Assembly: GCA_030248065.1 (NCBI GenBank)
Contig: JASAMV010003182.1
Coordinates: 31,156-95,155 of the forward strand
DNA from: Rhynchonema sp. JSB1_4
Lineage: Eukaryota > Nematoda > Chromadorea > Monhysterida > Xyalidae
Reading direction: 5' to 3'
Length of the DNA: 64,000 nt
Shown: one piece after another, positions 29,217 through 40,535 of the stretch
Layout: each line of letters starts with the position of its first letter
How positions within the stretch are numbered: position 1 is the stretch's first letter
The notes under the pieces: model-generated
Seen by the model: only the letters and a program-made list of their open reading frames with translations
The model's database searches: none
What the model was told of the DNA's origin: nothing
Translations under genes and position numbers: made by a program

Positions 29217-31641
29217 ATGGACGGCTCAAAACAGCCAACCACGATTGCGAGTGCAACTGAGAAGACCACGACAACGGGAGCTGCTGGGGAGACCACAACA
29301 GCACCAGAAGATATCACAGCTGAGGTAATGCATAAGTCTGTCGTAAATTGAAACAATGCGATGCAATGCAGTATACCTACTGTACCGTTTTCTCATAAAA
29401 TAACTTTTTGTAAAAGGAACTAATGTTTTTCAGGCCACTACCACTGACCAGCCAGAAACGATCACGCAAACTGAAACCACCACGTTGACCGATCGTGATC
29501 TATACGCAGCCATACATGGCAAATTGTTGAGAGCACTGCATCCGACTGAGCCTGAATCTCAGATCAAGGCACAGGTGATCAATTAATTGAATGATGAAAC
29601 TCAATGGATTGACAAAAGAATTTCAAGTGATTGATTTTAGGTTGACTTATACTGGGAGAACGACTGTGCGCTACAAATGCACGCCCATTGGGAAATGCAA
29701 GCCGAGCGAATGATCAAACTGGGTAGAGTTCAGACGTATATCGCGCTGAAACATCAACCGGCTCATCATTTGAGACTTGCAGACGAGAAACGCCAAGTGG
29801 CGCTGCGTGGTGAGCTGCTAACGCTGGGCTGTCGCAAGCTGCTGCCGGTTGAGAGCAACTCACTCACCTGCAAGCTGGAGAAAACACCGCCGAACTGGGA
29901 TTTTGAGCAGCGAATCGACTTCATAATCGAGACGTCACGTCGGTTGATCGAGTGTTTGGCGTTTCCCATGGATGACAATAGCAAGAGCATTCCGGAGAAA
30001 CAACGCAACAAACTGGTCGTCAAATATCGGGTAAACTGAATTTGAGGCATATCTAAAGGCCACAGTTAACAACGGCACTGTCTGAGACCTTGTTTGTTAT
30101 CATGCCGATCGCTTATATGTCAAGCGTCAGCTTGGCCAACGCAAAATTCATATTTTTAGATCCCACACGATCGACAACTGTGGGTTCTGAGAATGCGAGC
30201 CAACGGACTGTTCGCTGCTGTCGATTACTTGGTGCCCCCGTTCACTCAGGTTTCTTCGTTGATTTTGCTTTTGAAAATATACTGTACGTATGGACATGAA
30301 CTGAAAAGTTGCATTCAGACCAACTGTATCTCATGCCGGAAAATCACAACGGCAACATTGATTGATAATAGAAGAATAAGACTTAGAATTCTGTTTGAAT
30401 TTACAAAATGGTTGTGCGCACGATTCCAAATTCAGCGCAATTTCCTGGGCTTCGATTCACGCGAGCACATGGAGTCGATGTTTCGTCGCCCTTCGGATGA
30501 GGGTTTCTGGCTGTACGCCGCTGAGCAATACGTGCCCGTCGCATTAGGCAGCGTTAGTAAGTCGGTCAATTGGTTTGCTATCAATGCTCTTTTGTCTACT
30601 TGATTTTAAAATGTGTTTTAACAACAGGGCAGTGTGTACCTATGGTACGTAACAAGAATCCAGTGGTCAAGCAATAAACACTCATTCTTGAGGTCCCGAG
30701 CGTGCGATGCACCTGATCGTCAACAAATGGTGGCGAAACAACATTCTGCCAAATCAGAAAGAGGCGTTCATGTACAAAACACAGTTGGTCAGGGGCAATG
30801 CAAACTCGCAACAACTGTTGTTTGACATGACGGAGGTCCTGGAAGGACGGCGCACCGAGCCGATCAAGCCTGTTTGTGGCTGTTTTATGGCTTTTAAAAT
30901 TCAAACATCAACTTTTGTTTTGTCTCAGACACCAGAAAGTATGCCCTTTTCTATTTCCGCTGGTACGCGAGTCAAGCGAGCCAATCCCAGCCGAGTACCT
31001 ATTCTTCATGGACCAACTGCCCCATGTGCAACATCAGTACGCACTGTTGAACACCAGACAGCATGACGTCATTTTGGCTCAGGTGACTATATTTGGCGTT
31101 TTTGCGGTGACACAGCAAGCAGCGAGCTTTGCTTGATTTCATGTCTGTTTTGTATATCTGTTTTCATGGCGGTGCACCAGGTCATCGTCATACATAGTCA
31201 ACGTCCATTGCTATTCATGTTATCACGCCCATTGACGACATACAGTACATTACGTATGGTCCTGTTACTGAGATCCGGTTGGGCCCGTGTGGAATCCTTG
31301 GTCAAAACATCTTCTCATTGAAACAACACCAGATGTGGCACAATCTGAGTGGTGACGCACAAGACATCTACTACGCGCGATGCCACGAGCGACTGGCGGC
31401 ACACTACGCGATGGCACACGGCACTGATTATGTGGAGGAATTAAACATCTTGAATAAACGACGACACTATCAACGGTATGTGGTCTTGGCCAATATCAAA
31501 CTTGGTGATCGGATTGGACTGGATTATCGGGGCATGCGCGGTAGCGCATGTCCCATATGGTTGTCCGGAGTTAGTGCCGGCAGCAAAAATTTTCACTGGC
31601 CAGTAATTCCACAACAAAGCACCGATGGTTTCAATATTTAA
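29217..31641 (+). CDS. protein with two divergent HMG boxes
   Basis: Predicted DNA-binding protein. Seven exons (29217-29324, 29434-29574, 29641-30030, 30436-30552, 30701-30871, 30936-31082, 31333-31641) all join in phase 0 to give 460 residues. Residues 1-60 are Thr-rich. Box B (about 327-395) is the clearer: PIPAEYLFFMDQ then HDVILAQMWHNLSGDAQDIYYARC, with the P-to-W spacing of 33-35 residues and the WHxLSxxxQxxYY core of TCF/LEF-like HMG boxes. Box A (about 232-285) is weaker: GFWLYAAEQY then IVNKWWRNNILPNQKEAFMY. Splicing from CAG at 31082 to the AG before ATGTGGCAC is what gives box B normal spacing; a nearer acceptor would add 23 residues. Two-box proteins include HMGB, UBF and mitochondrial TFAM; the N-terminus is not an obvious mitochondrial signal. 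A GTATGT at about 31479 could end the last exon earlier. Confidence 0.7.
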
Positions 31642-31850
31642 CCACAAGGTGCCTTAGGCCACCCTACATCTGCGTTCAAAATTTGACATTGATCGGTACC
31701 GGCGTCGTGGAGTTACGGTACCCAACGCCTCTCAAAAAGTGCAAAAACGTTCTTCTTCTTCTTTCTTTCTTTTTTTTTCCGGCAAAATGTTCGTCCAAAA
31801 CTCAGGGATGCATCGGACGAGAAATCCGCCGCGGTACCGGGGGTTTTGAA

Positions 31851-32960
31851 GGTCGAGAAACTCGGTGGTGACATTGGTTTTTGGGTCCAGCACTTTTCGG
31901 AGCCAGAACCGGAACTGGAACCGGAACTCAGTATTTAGCCATGCAAATAAGTCGCACAATACTGGTCTGGTCATAAAGACAGTGCGTGCGGTATATAGGT
32001 TTTCGGGGTCGAAAAATCTAATGGTGACGTTGGTTTTTGAATCCGGAGCTCTTCGGACCCAGAACCGGAACTGGAACCGGAACTCAGTATTTATCAAGCA
32101 AATAAGTCACACAATACTGGTCTGATCATAAAGACAGTGCGTGCGGTATATAGGTTTTCGGGGTCGAGAAGTCTAATGGTGACATTGGCTTTTCAATCCG
32201 GAGCTCTTCGGAACCAGAACTGGAACTGGAACCGGAACTCAATATTTAGCCATGCAAATAAGTCGCACAATACTGGTCTAATCATAAAGACAGTGCGTGC
32301 GGTGTATAGGTTTTCGGGGTCGAGAAATCTGATGGTGACATTGGCTTTTGAATCCGGAGCCCTTCGGAGCCAGAACCGGAACTGGAACCGGAACTCAGTA
32401 TTTATCAAGCAAATAAGTCGCACAATACTGGTTTGATCATAAAGACAGTGCGTGCGGTATATAGGTTTTCGGGGTCGAGAAATCTAATGCTGACATTGGT
32501 TTTTAAATCCGGAGCTCTTCGGAACCAGAACTGGAACTGGAACCGGAACTCAAAACTGATTTACGTGAATAAACAACACAATGCTGCCCTGGTCATGAAG
32601 AAAGTGGGGGCGATATATAGCTTTCGGGGTCGAGAAATACAATGGCGACATTAGTTTTTGAATCCGGAGCTCTCCGGAGCCAGAACCGAAACTGGAACCG
32701 GAACTCAGTATTTATCCATGCAAATAAGTCGCACAATACTGGCCTGATCATAACGACAGTGCGTGCGGTATATAGGTTTTCGGGGTCGAGAAACCCAACG
32801 GTGGCATTGGTTTTTAAATCTGGAACTTTCGTGAGCCAGAACCGGAACTAGAACCGGAACTCAGTATTGATCAATGCAAATAAATAGTGTAATAGTGATC
32901 TGATCTCCAATAATGTGTCAGCTGTTTATGTTTCTGGGGTCGGGGAACCGATGGTGACAT
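31851..32960. repeat. tandem repeat, 155-156-bp unit, about 7 copies
   Basis: The marker GGTCGA (or close variant) recurs at 31851, 32007, 32162, 32318, 32473, 32628, 32786 and 32938. Each unit carries CCGGAACTGGAACCGGAACT and GACAGTGCGTGCGGTATATA. Because 155 is not a multiple of 3, the open frames change between units; they are products of the repeat, not genes. The unit is near nucleosome length. Confidence 0.95.
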
Positions 32961-33142
32961 CGCTTTTTTAGCTCGTTCTTGATTGAGGTGTAAAACAGTA
33001 ACATGAATACAGTAAAACCACCACAAGGTGAACCTTTACATAGTGAATTCCTCTGTATAGTGAACGAATTATCAGTGTGATCATATGTATTTTCCGTCCA
33101 CCGAATGAGAAAATGCGCTTACTCGATATAAAACAAAAAATA
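32961..33142. other. spacer with a transposon-end-like sequence
   Basis: Near 33005 the sequence TACAGTAAAACC..GGTGAACC..ATAGTGAA resembles pogo/Tc1-type transposon ends, but no matching inverted end was found. Confidence 0.3.
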
Positions 33143-33782
33143 CAAGAAGAAAAATGCCTGCTGTCGCACGGCAAGAATCAGGATATGGTTCTCGGTATCA
33201 TGCTGGTCGCATATAAAACACCTATACAAGATTGCTTACTCCCCAAAGTAAAAAGATATCAGTGGTTACGCACAGGAGCAAAAGGCGACTAAAAACATCA
33301 CCGAAACAGAAGAAAAGCTTATTTGCCAAAAAATGAACGGGATTTAGAAAGCGGCATTGCATTCCTTTCGAAAAGTGAATTAAAAAGCGATACGCCATCA
33401 AGGAACCATATTGCGGCCAATAGCGCAATGAGGCGACGACGGCAAGCTGTCACGGTTCGATTCGTACTAGTAACGGCATAAAGAGTGGGTAAAACGATTA
33501 TGCGTTGGCCGCAATATGGTTCCTTGGTGGCGTATCGCTTTTTAATTCACTTTTCGAAAGGAATGCAATGCCGCTTTCTAAATCCCGTTCATTTTTTGGC
33601 AAATAAGCTTTTCTTCTGTTTCGGTGATGTTTTTAGTCGCCTTTTGCTCCTGTGCGTAACCACTGATATCTTTTTACTTTGGGGAGTAAGCAATCTTGTA
33701 TAGGTGTTTTATATGCGACCAGCATGATACCGAGAACCATATCCTGATTCTTGCCGTGCGACAGCAGGCATTTTTCTTCTTG
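33143..33782. repeat. near-perfect palindrome, two 278-bp arms
   Basis: The arm 33143-33420 is the reverse complement of 33505-33782, with a single mismatch noticed by eye (CCATCAAGG against CCACCAAGG). The spacer is 84 bp (33421-33504). Both arms carry the same open frame in opposite orientation, which is a consequence of the palindrome. Nothing in the arms resembles a known gene. Confidence 0.95.
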
Positions 33783-34331
33783 TTGGTGTATGATCGGCAA
33801 ACAATTTGACCGAGCCAGTCCGATCATCAGGTTTCATGCAGGCTGTTGTGATTTTTCTCTCGTTTCCTTTTTAAGACTGAGAAATTCAACATCGTCCAGG
33901 CATGATAACAGAAAGGACCGATCGTCTGATTCAGACTAGCCAAAACGTACAATTTTCCCGCCGAGGTCGGTCGTCGCAAAGGCTGGGCGATCGAAATGAA
34001 AGAGAATGGCTTTGAATCGATATTGAATGAATTCACGATTCGTGATCAGGATGGAATACGACAGTTGAAGATCGTGCCCGATTTGAATCACGACAAGAAT
34101 TTGATTCCGAGAGGAGTTTTTTGAAGCTTTGTCTTTTAGGCTTGGTCGACGAAGAACATCACCAGTACACCATGGATGTTTCTGTGTGCTGTTTCCGTGG
34201 AATGGATTGTGTTTTCTTGTATTACGTTTCATGGATAGTAGGTAAACAAAGACTGAGGATGGATGACACATTTTCACCGCATGTAGAACATTATTATTAT
34301 TTTCCATAATGTTATATAGACATGTATATTT
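33783..34331. other. intergenic, nothing recognised
   Basis: 549 bp between the palindrome and the 3' end of the first insulin-like gene. No coding or repeat signal seen. Confidence 0.4.
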
Positions 34332-34979
34332 TTATCCGAAAGGTATCCATTGTGGTGGACAAAACGTCCTGATTTGTTCACGACTGCATTTTCTCAAACA
34401 ACATTGCGGTATAATTTCTTCAATTTTGCCCGTAATCTGGTTGTCGATATCTGAATGGGTTGAAACGATAATTACAAGATAACTATGGCTATTTTCGGTT
34501 GTTTGATCACACAAATTTTTTTAGTTTACCGCCGAGTTCGATTAAACCTCCTGGGGGCACTATATAGATTTTACTTGGGTCATGCGTTCGTTTTGACATT
34601 TAGAAACCATAAATTCATCCCAAAACTCCTGGAGGGCTTACACGTTCGAAAACTGGCCACAGGGCTTTATTCGGAAGGGCCTGAATCGAACTTGTCCGGT
34701 TTTTTGAAAATACCGGTATAAAAATGACAATCCTTGATCCTAAAAAAGCATAACCTTTGTCATTCTTATCCGCGTAGCAGACTTCCCTAATCGTCTTGGC
34801 AAGCTGCCAACCGCACGCTCGCACTGAAACATCAGCCATTATCATCATAGAATAATGTAAAACCTGTGTGATAACACCGAGAAGCAGGCGTTGTTTTTCT
34901 GCTAACCGCTTTGCACGTGACTGCTGTGGCTGGTTATCAGCAGAACGGCGGCGTAAAGCAGAAGTCGGTGGAAGAACAT
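34332..34979 (-). CDS. insulin-like peptide 1
   Basis: Secreted hormone precursor of the insulin superfamily, expected to signal through a DAF-2-type receptor. Three exons (34907-34979, 34755-34823, 34332-34450) give 86 residues. Exon 1 is a signal peptide (MFFHRLLLYAAVLLITSHSS). Exon 2 encodes the B chain (RACGWQLAKTIREVCYAD; Cys-x3-Leu-x7-Cys spacing). Exon 3 encodes the A chain (IPQCCLRKCSREQIRTFC; CC-x3-C-x8-C). Six cysteines fit the canonical three disulphides. About 20 residues separate B and A with no dibasic site, so the product may stay single-chain. Exon 2 is 69 nt with the same phases as in insulin-like peptide 3, showing recent duplication. Confidence 0.9.
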
Positions 34980-35272
34980 GCCGATCAGGGACGAAGTGTT
35001 GTTTGCTCAAGAAAAAACAATAAAAAAGTTTACTGAAACAATGTTTGATATTTCTTGCGGGAAAGGTTGCCAAAATCGATAGGGTCGACCTATGTACGCC
35101 TATTTGTAGATCAATCTGTGTATGCTCTCAGCCACTGAATGCATTTCACATACCACCAGCGGATCCAGGGGCCACATGGGCTTGGCTGGCCCCTTTCATC
35201 AGTGGCCACTGAAGGCACAGTGCCTACGGCCCGGCTACAGCGCCACGCACGTGCCGTTCCACCCCCCCCCCC

Positions 35273-35390
35273 CCCCGACGACCCGTTAGCATACCCAAAG
35301 CTACCCGTGAAAATTGACCCGTCCGCCCTTCCGAGGGAGGGGGCCACAAACACACATACATTCGTCTTCCTGTTTTAGTGGTATAGATTT
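35273..35390. repeat. dispersed repeat, uninterrupted copy
   Basis: Contains CGTTAGCATACCCAAAGCTA through GGGGGCCACA, then a CA-rich link, then CGTCTTCCTGTTTTAGTGGT. The same two blocks flank the 3.7-kb insertion at 21103-24802, so this copy acts as the empty-site counterpart. Upstream, 35150-35270, lies GC-rich sequence (GGATCCAGGGGCCACATGGG, poly-C) that probably belongs to the same repeat. Confidence 0.8.
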
Positions 35391-35669
35391 ATATTTGGCT
35401 CAAAATAGCCCATAAACAAGCACCGGATAAAAACGATTTTTGAAGTACCAAACATCTATAGATAAAAATGACCTTTTGGCGCCGCTTGGCCGAAAACTGG
35501 ATCCGCCACAGTTTCATACCAATAATAAAAAATTTAATTAACATTTTCATGCGGTATGGTTTACTAATTAGGAGCTTATCGCATTGCATCACGTCGCGTT
35601 GACTATTCAATGCTCAATAAAATGAGTCAGATTCAGTAAGTCATGAACAATTCATTGCAATGACATCAT

Positions 35670-36322
35670 CTAAAGCTCGAAATCGAACGTAAACGGCGTA
35701 ACAATAGGCGGACAATGCTTCTTCAATTCCTGTTCCGAACATCTATCTCGTTGCGAGCAGCATTTCTGAACGACCCTCTCCACGGCCGCGCGCAGCAGCG
35801 GCTCAGCACCTGAAAACAAAAGCATTACTCAAAGCAATACCAAAGCTGAAGATAGACCCTCCTAACCCGGATCACTCTTTCCATCATGGCACAGATTTCT
35901 TAACGTAATTGTCAGTTGCGATCTGCACAGTTTCAGGTCACTAAATACGCCAGAAAGGCATCCAGATTCTGCCTCGGCCAACGTGCAGTCAGGGCCCTCG
36001 CAACATTTGGAGGTGAGGTCGTGACCTAAACTGCGAATCCAACCATTAGGTGCTAAATGCTGATGTTATTTTCGTGTTGCTGTTTCAGGTGGAATTTAGG
36101 CTAAATTTTCTTGCATGGGTTCAATGAAGAAACGAACACTGACTAAAGGTTTATAACTAGAGACCACCAATCCGATTAGAATTCAACGACAAATGTAAAA
36201 GTTAGAGAAGTGCAAAGCTTGTTGAACAAAAATGTCCGATTCGACTAACCATGCTGTTCAATATGACACCAAGCCACTGCTGCACAGGTGAGCAGTAAGC
36301 CAACGCATTCTAGGGATTGCAT
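35670..36322 (-). CDS. insulin-like peptide 2, unusual long form
   Basis: Secreted precursor of 132 residues from three exons (36250-36322, 35867-36052, 35670-35809), same phases as its neighbours. Exon 1 is a signal peptide (MQSLECVGLLLTCAAVAW). Exon 2 is 186 nt instead of 69. Its second half holds a B-chain-like motif (LKLCRSQLTITLRNLCHDG). Its first half holds an extra four-cysteine segment (KCCEGPDCTLAEAESGC; CC-x4-C-x8-C) that resembles an A chain. Exon 3 carries the A-chain-like motif VVQKCCSQRDRCSEQELKKHC, with CC-x5-C instead of the usual CC-x3-C. The order is therefore A-like, B, A. Flanking genes and gene structure support insulin family membership; the spacing changes make its fold less certain. 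Confidence 0.72.
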
Positions 36323-36748
36323 ACTTGATGACCATACATTGTATTATTAGCAAAGTAACTCTTGTATTTCAGCTGTATACAATGACCAAAAACAACGCCA
36401 GAAAGATTCTCAAAAAAGTTTATCACATCCATGATCCGTGAGTCAGGCTCGTAATTGTCGTCAATTGCCTGCTGACGGAACTTTTTTCGAGTCAACTTCA
36501 AAAAAAATTGTATTTTTTGCATCAATTCCAAGTAATAATTATGTACAATGACCTGTGTACAGCGAATATGAATGACAACAGCTGTTTGCAGGTATATATA
36601 CGGCATTCAAACTCAGCCTGGAGCTATGTAAATTCTCTTAACTTTGGACTGAGCCATGCCTTTGCCTTGTTCTCTTTGAGGCAGAAGCAAGCGCGCTATT
36701 TTAGTGAATCAATTTCCAGTGCGATACCATAGAATCCCATCGAAAGGC

Positions 36749-37149
36749 TTACTTCTGCACACTCAAACGCAGTCCTTTTGACTCTGGCAAATCTAAACAG
36801 AATGTCTTGATGTCGTCTTTCGTGCACTTTCGACCGCAACAATTCTTTTCAACAAATTCAAAACTTTCGGTAATCAGTTTGTCCAAATCTGGAAAAGTAA
36901 CGAAATTCATTCCCAAGGTTATGATTTGGAAGATCAATTCAAATCGGTACAACCAGGTGTTGTGCTTTCTCCATAGCAAACTTGCTTCATGATCAGTTTC
37001 AGTTGCCAGCCGCACGCTTGTACTGAAAAGAAAAACGCAAGGCACTGACATTATCTCAGTTTATTCAAATTCAGTAACTAACCGCTTTCAACTGATTGTG
37101 TAAATCCGATTAGTAAGATCAAACCGTAAGTCCTCAACAGCACAGTCAT
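36749..37149 (-). CDS. insulin-like peptide 3
   Basis: Secreted insulin-superfamily precursor, 91 residues from exons 37083-37149, 36954-37022 and 36749-36888. Exon 1: signal peptide (MTVLLRTYGLILLIGFTQSV). Exon 2: B chain QACGWQLKLIMKQVCYGE. Exon 3: A chain FVEKNCCGRKCTKDDIKTFC, then a tail of about 18 residues (LDLPESKGLRLSVQK). Cysteine spacing is canonical. No dibasic cleavage site separates B and A. The B chain shares ACGWQL and the whole exon layout with insulin-like peptide 1. It is first in the minus-strand cluster of three, with 430 to 700 bp between the members, so each probably has its own promoter. Confidence 0.9.
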
Positions 37150-37433
37150 GTTATGGTATTCAAGGAAGGTTGATGAGAGTAGTGGTTTGGACCAACCAAC
37201 GATGTGTGGCAACTTACAGTTTTGCTCAGTCTAAAAAGTGAACGATAATTTTGCACCTTTTCGCTGAACCACTGCACTCCGCTTGATTACGCGTGGTTTG
37301 ACAATACCAGCATTCAAGCAGTCAACCGCCCCCCCCCCCCGATTGTTCATTGAGTATCAATGCACTTCTCAACCAGATTTTGCTTTAAGAAAAACTAGGC
37401 TGTTGTTCTGTTTGCTACTTGTGGAACAGCAAT

Positions 37434-37659
37434 GGGTGGAATTTTCGAAACGGTGTAAAGGTCAGTTGGGCGTAAAGGTCGGTGTAAAGTTCGGTCGAAA
37501 GCTCGGTCGGCGTAGCTCGGTGTAAACGGGAAACATTGCCTGTTATTAACGTGGAATGTTTCAAGTTTACACCGAGGTCTATCACACTGAGCTGTCGACC
37601 GAGCTTTCCACCGACCTTTACACCCAACTGACCTTTACACCGTTTCGAAAATATCACCC
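37434..37659. repeat. foldback element, copy 1
   Basis: Inverted arms GGGTGGAATTTTCGAAACGG and complement, continuing TGTAAAGGTC, meet around a short centre (AACATTGCCTG). AAT flanks both ends, a possible duplication. A second, more diverged copy is at 51283-51484. Confidence 0.7.
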
Positions 37660-39175
37660 AATACTGTTCGTAGGTATGTATGTACTTGTGTATCCCTCTC
37701 CTTGTGCTCGGCCCTCCTTTCCGTTGACTCAGTACATGTCAGAAACCTGCTAATTTTGTTCCAATGATGCAATGTTAGCGAGTCTTAGCGGGACTTCTTT
37801 TCTCAGGCATCAAATTAACTAACTTCGTCCAGGTGCATCTTTTTATGTGAGTGACAGAACGGAAAGCTTCAAAGTTTTATGTGGGAATTGAACATGAACT
37901 GGTTTTTTCCAATTATACCTTGCGCACAGTGAGACAGAAAGCTGTGAAAGTTGAACATTTCCCCTCTGTTTGATGGTATAAACTGACTTGCACGGAATGT
38001 ACAACAGATTGAAAGCGCATTGGTAGAAGATGCAAGAGTTGCCAGGTCAGTTAGTATAATAAACTCATAAACCTGACGTGCTCGGGATAAAGGTATTCCG
38101 ACGTTACTGCGATGGAGCACATCAACAGCGAGCAGTGAATTTCATTTCCGTTGTCCGATCTGTCCTGTAACGTCGATGAGCTTTACGCTGATTTCAATTA
38201 CGACTGACTCACGAGCCTTTCGTGTCATCTTCGAGTTATCTGAATGTTAAAGACCTAAACATCGTATAGGGGGTTTTCACATAAACCTTTGTTAATGCTT
38301 TTTTAAAAGCTTTTTACTTCCGTATTTTTTTATCAAGGGTTGCAGAAAAAGTAGTAGAACAAGAATTTACATACTCGCTAGAGCTTATCTTGCGGATCAA
38401 CCAATTAAAGTGGTTTTTGATCTTTCGGCTCTCTAGTTTGCGCAGAAATGAGCTTTATTGCATCCAATTGTATCATTGTTGGTCAAATTTGAGAATGAGG
38501 CACATTTGCAGGTGAACTGCTAACATACGGTGGGCGACACACTGTGACACAACGAATTTCATCCAGTTTTAAAACTTTCATCATAACATACTAATGGTCC
38601 GCTGAGACCAAGGCAAATTTTACAAGTAAAAAAGGCAGCTCACGTGACCGACACTCGTGTCTACGCAACTGAATGGATTAAGACAGTCAACATGGCAAGG
38701 TACACAAGGATACACAAATAAAAATAACGTAAAACTTGGCGCGAGCGCGCTTGAACTTTAATACAAATAAAAAAAGTGCACAACAAATATGAAACAGATT
38801 ACTATGTTGTTCAAGACTAAACAGCAAATTTTAAGCTTGGTGCACGCTCGGATGCAGCAAGCCCAATTGTATTTCAGGTACACACCTTCATAATTCCCCT
38901 TACCAAGAGAACCCCCTAAAAGACCACCCGTTTCGCCCAGCAGATTTGCATCAACGATTGGCATGCACAAATGAAAAAAGACAAGGGGAACAACACACTA
39001 GAACGGACTACACGCATGTGAAGGAACCGGCAGTTCAATATGACTGAAGCTGATTGGGGATCTTTGCGTGCAGTATGTGACAAGAACTGGTTTTGTCTCA
39101 AGATGCACTACACACCACGCACTCGCCAAAGATCAGAAATTATGAAAATGAAGGCTGACACAACGGAAGCTCAAT
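37660..39175. other. intergenic, no gene seen
   Basis: 1.5 kb between the insulin-like cluster and the first cysteine-rich gene. No coding exon, RNA gene or repeat recognised. Confidence 0.4.
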
Positions 39176-39793
39176 TCATTTCGTCTTCATATCATCGAAC
39201 TCAAACTGATCGTATCCCGGACCACTGCACGGTTTGCCCAGATAGCGCCAGTTGTGGACACAGTCGAAACCGAGCTTCGGCCGGCAGTAGGTCCACTCCA
39301 GTCGGTTGCGAATACGACGCTCAACGATGCAGTGCTTCACCACTGAGTCGCAGTAGCAGCCGTGTTTGCTGGAATTTTGGTAGTTACATATCTACATTTC
39401 CAGCATGCCACATTTAACCAAAAATTTTTCTTAACGCACAGCCAACTGAAGCTGCGACGCCACGGCCATTTCGGTGTCATGCAACAGCCCCATTCGTGTG
39501 GCGATCTCATGTGATCACAAGATCGGAGATCGTATGGGTCGCATTCCTGCTTCATTGCAAATCCTGAAAAAATACTCAAATTTGGTAAGAATACAGTAGG
39601 TGATGAACGCTCGGACTAAACACCTCAGCCCACGATAGCCAAGCAATTTCTCCGTAAACAATGGCCAACCTTCTATGATTGTGGCATAATTAACGCCGGC
39701 ATCATTCGCCCCGTTCAGCACATTCTCATCCTCTTGACCACAGACCGTGCACGAAAGCACACAAAGCATTGCGATCACGCTGATCACTGACAT
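39176..39793 (-). CDS. secreted 10-cysteine protein, paralogue A
   Basis: I do not recognise this family. Three exons (39670-39793, 39440-39563, 39176-39368) give 146 residues. A signal peptide (MSVISVIAMLCVLSCTVCG) precedes a mature chain with ten cysteines spaced C-x7-C-x10-CC-x17-C-x-C-x6-C-x14-C-x7-C-x10-C, enough for five disulphides. Conserved blocks are ECDPYDLRSCDH, SPHEWGCCMTP, the Trp/Arg-rich WPWRRSFSW, KHGCYC, and the acidic end GPGYDQFEFDDMK. Intron phases (1, then 2) are the same in the paralogues at 43078-44047 and 48122-48778. The HGCYC block recalls secreted phospholipase A2, but the catalytic His-Asp is absent. A secreted structural or binding protein is the safest reading; function unknown. 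Confidence 0.85.
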
Positions 39794-40343
39794 TATTTGG
39801 TCAATTTTTATAGCTGTAAGTTTCAATCAGCAAGAGGCGCGAGAGTGAAACTGAAGAGCGTGAATGAAACGAGTTTTGAGCGGAAAGGATGTGAAACAGT
39901 CACCAGGCGCGAGGATGGTACGCGGTCATCGTTCAAGGGTATGAGTTGCATTAACGAATCTCACGCGTGAACCCCAAGGTCGCAGCAGTGTTTTGCGTGC
40001 ACAGTTCATGCCGCCTCATTACCTCCAGCGCGTCTACCTTACTAATTTACAGTCGCGGCGCATAAAGCATCTTAATTCGTACTTCCTCAACATAAAAATA
40101 AAGTTCGAATTTTTTGATCGGACTCCTCTTAGTCTTGCACAAAAATGTACAGTGTTGAGGTTAATTGCACATTGGAGCAATGTTATTGAGTTAAGACGGT
40201 TATACCGCAACATGGCTGAAGTTTGATTGCGGCCTTGTCATACATGGCCTGAGCAGTACCAGTTACGATAGTTTTATAGTTGCGGTAAATTTGTGAGGTA
40301 CATACAATTAAGCGACATAAAGGCGATACACGACTACGGTGTA
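39794..40343. other. upstream region of paralogue A
   Basis: About 550 bp without a coding signal; includes the presumed promoter of paralogue A on the minus strand. Confidence 0.35.
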
Positions 40344-40535
40344 CAGTACCAGCTGCACTTTTAAGCAGTTTGAGGCCTGCGCGCTGCAGGCTCCAGATGA
40401 ACAGTGCATAAGAGGTCAGTGATGCAGGTGCCTGCATGCTCGGCTGATACACCACTGGCCTTACATGCATCTTTTGTGTGGAGCCTGCGCAGGCTCGTGA
40501 GGCCTCAAACAGCCTAAGATTGCATTTGGTACTGT
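40344..40535. mobile_element. small inverted-repeat element, TA-flanked, CAGTACC ends
   Basis: Ends CAGTACC..GGTACTG flanked by TA; the arms share GTTTGAGGCCT, GCAGGCTCC and a GGTCAGTG/CACTGGCC block as reverse complements over about 85 bp. Non-coding, MITE-like. Confidence 0.6.

Noticed and set aside
31865..32851. Apparent repetitive proteins on both strands
   Set aside because: They translate the 155-bp tandem repeat and change frame between units.
33077..33827. Identical protein encoded on both strands
   Set aside because: A direct result of the palindrome; no family or splice support.
39176..39368. Phospholipase A2 assignment for the cysteine-rich family
   Set aside because: HGCYC is reminiscent, but the catalytic CCxxHD motif is absent and cysteine spacing differs.
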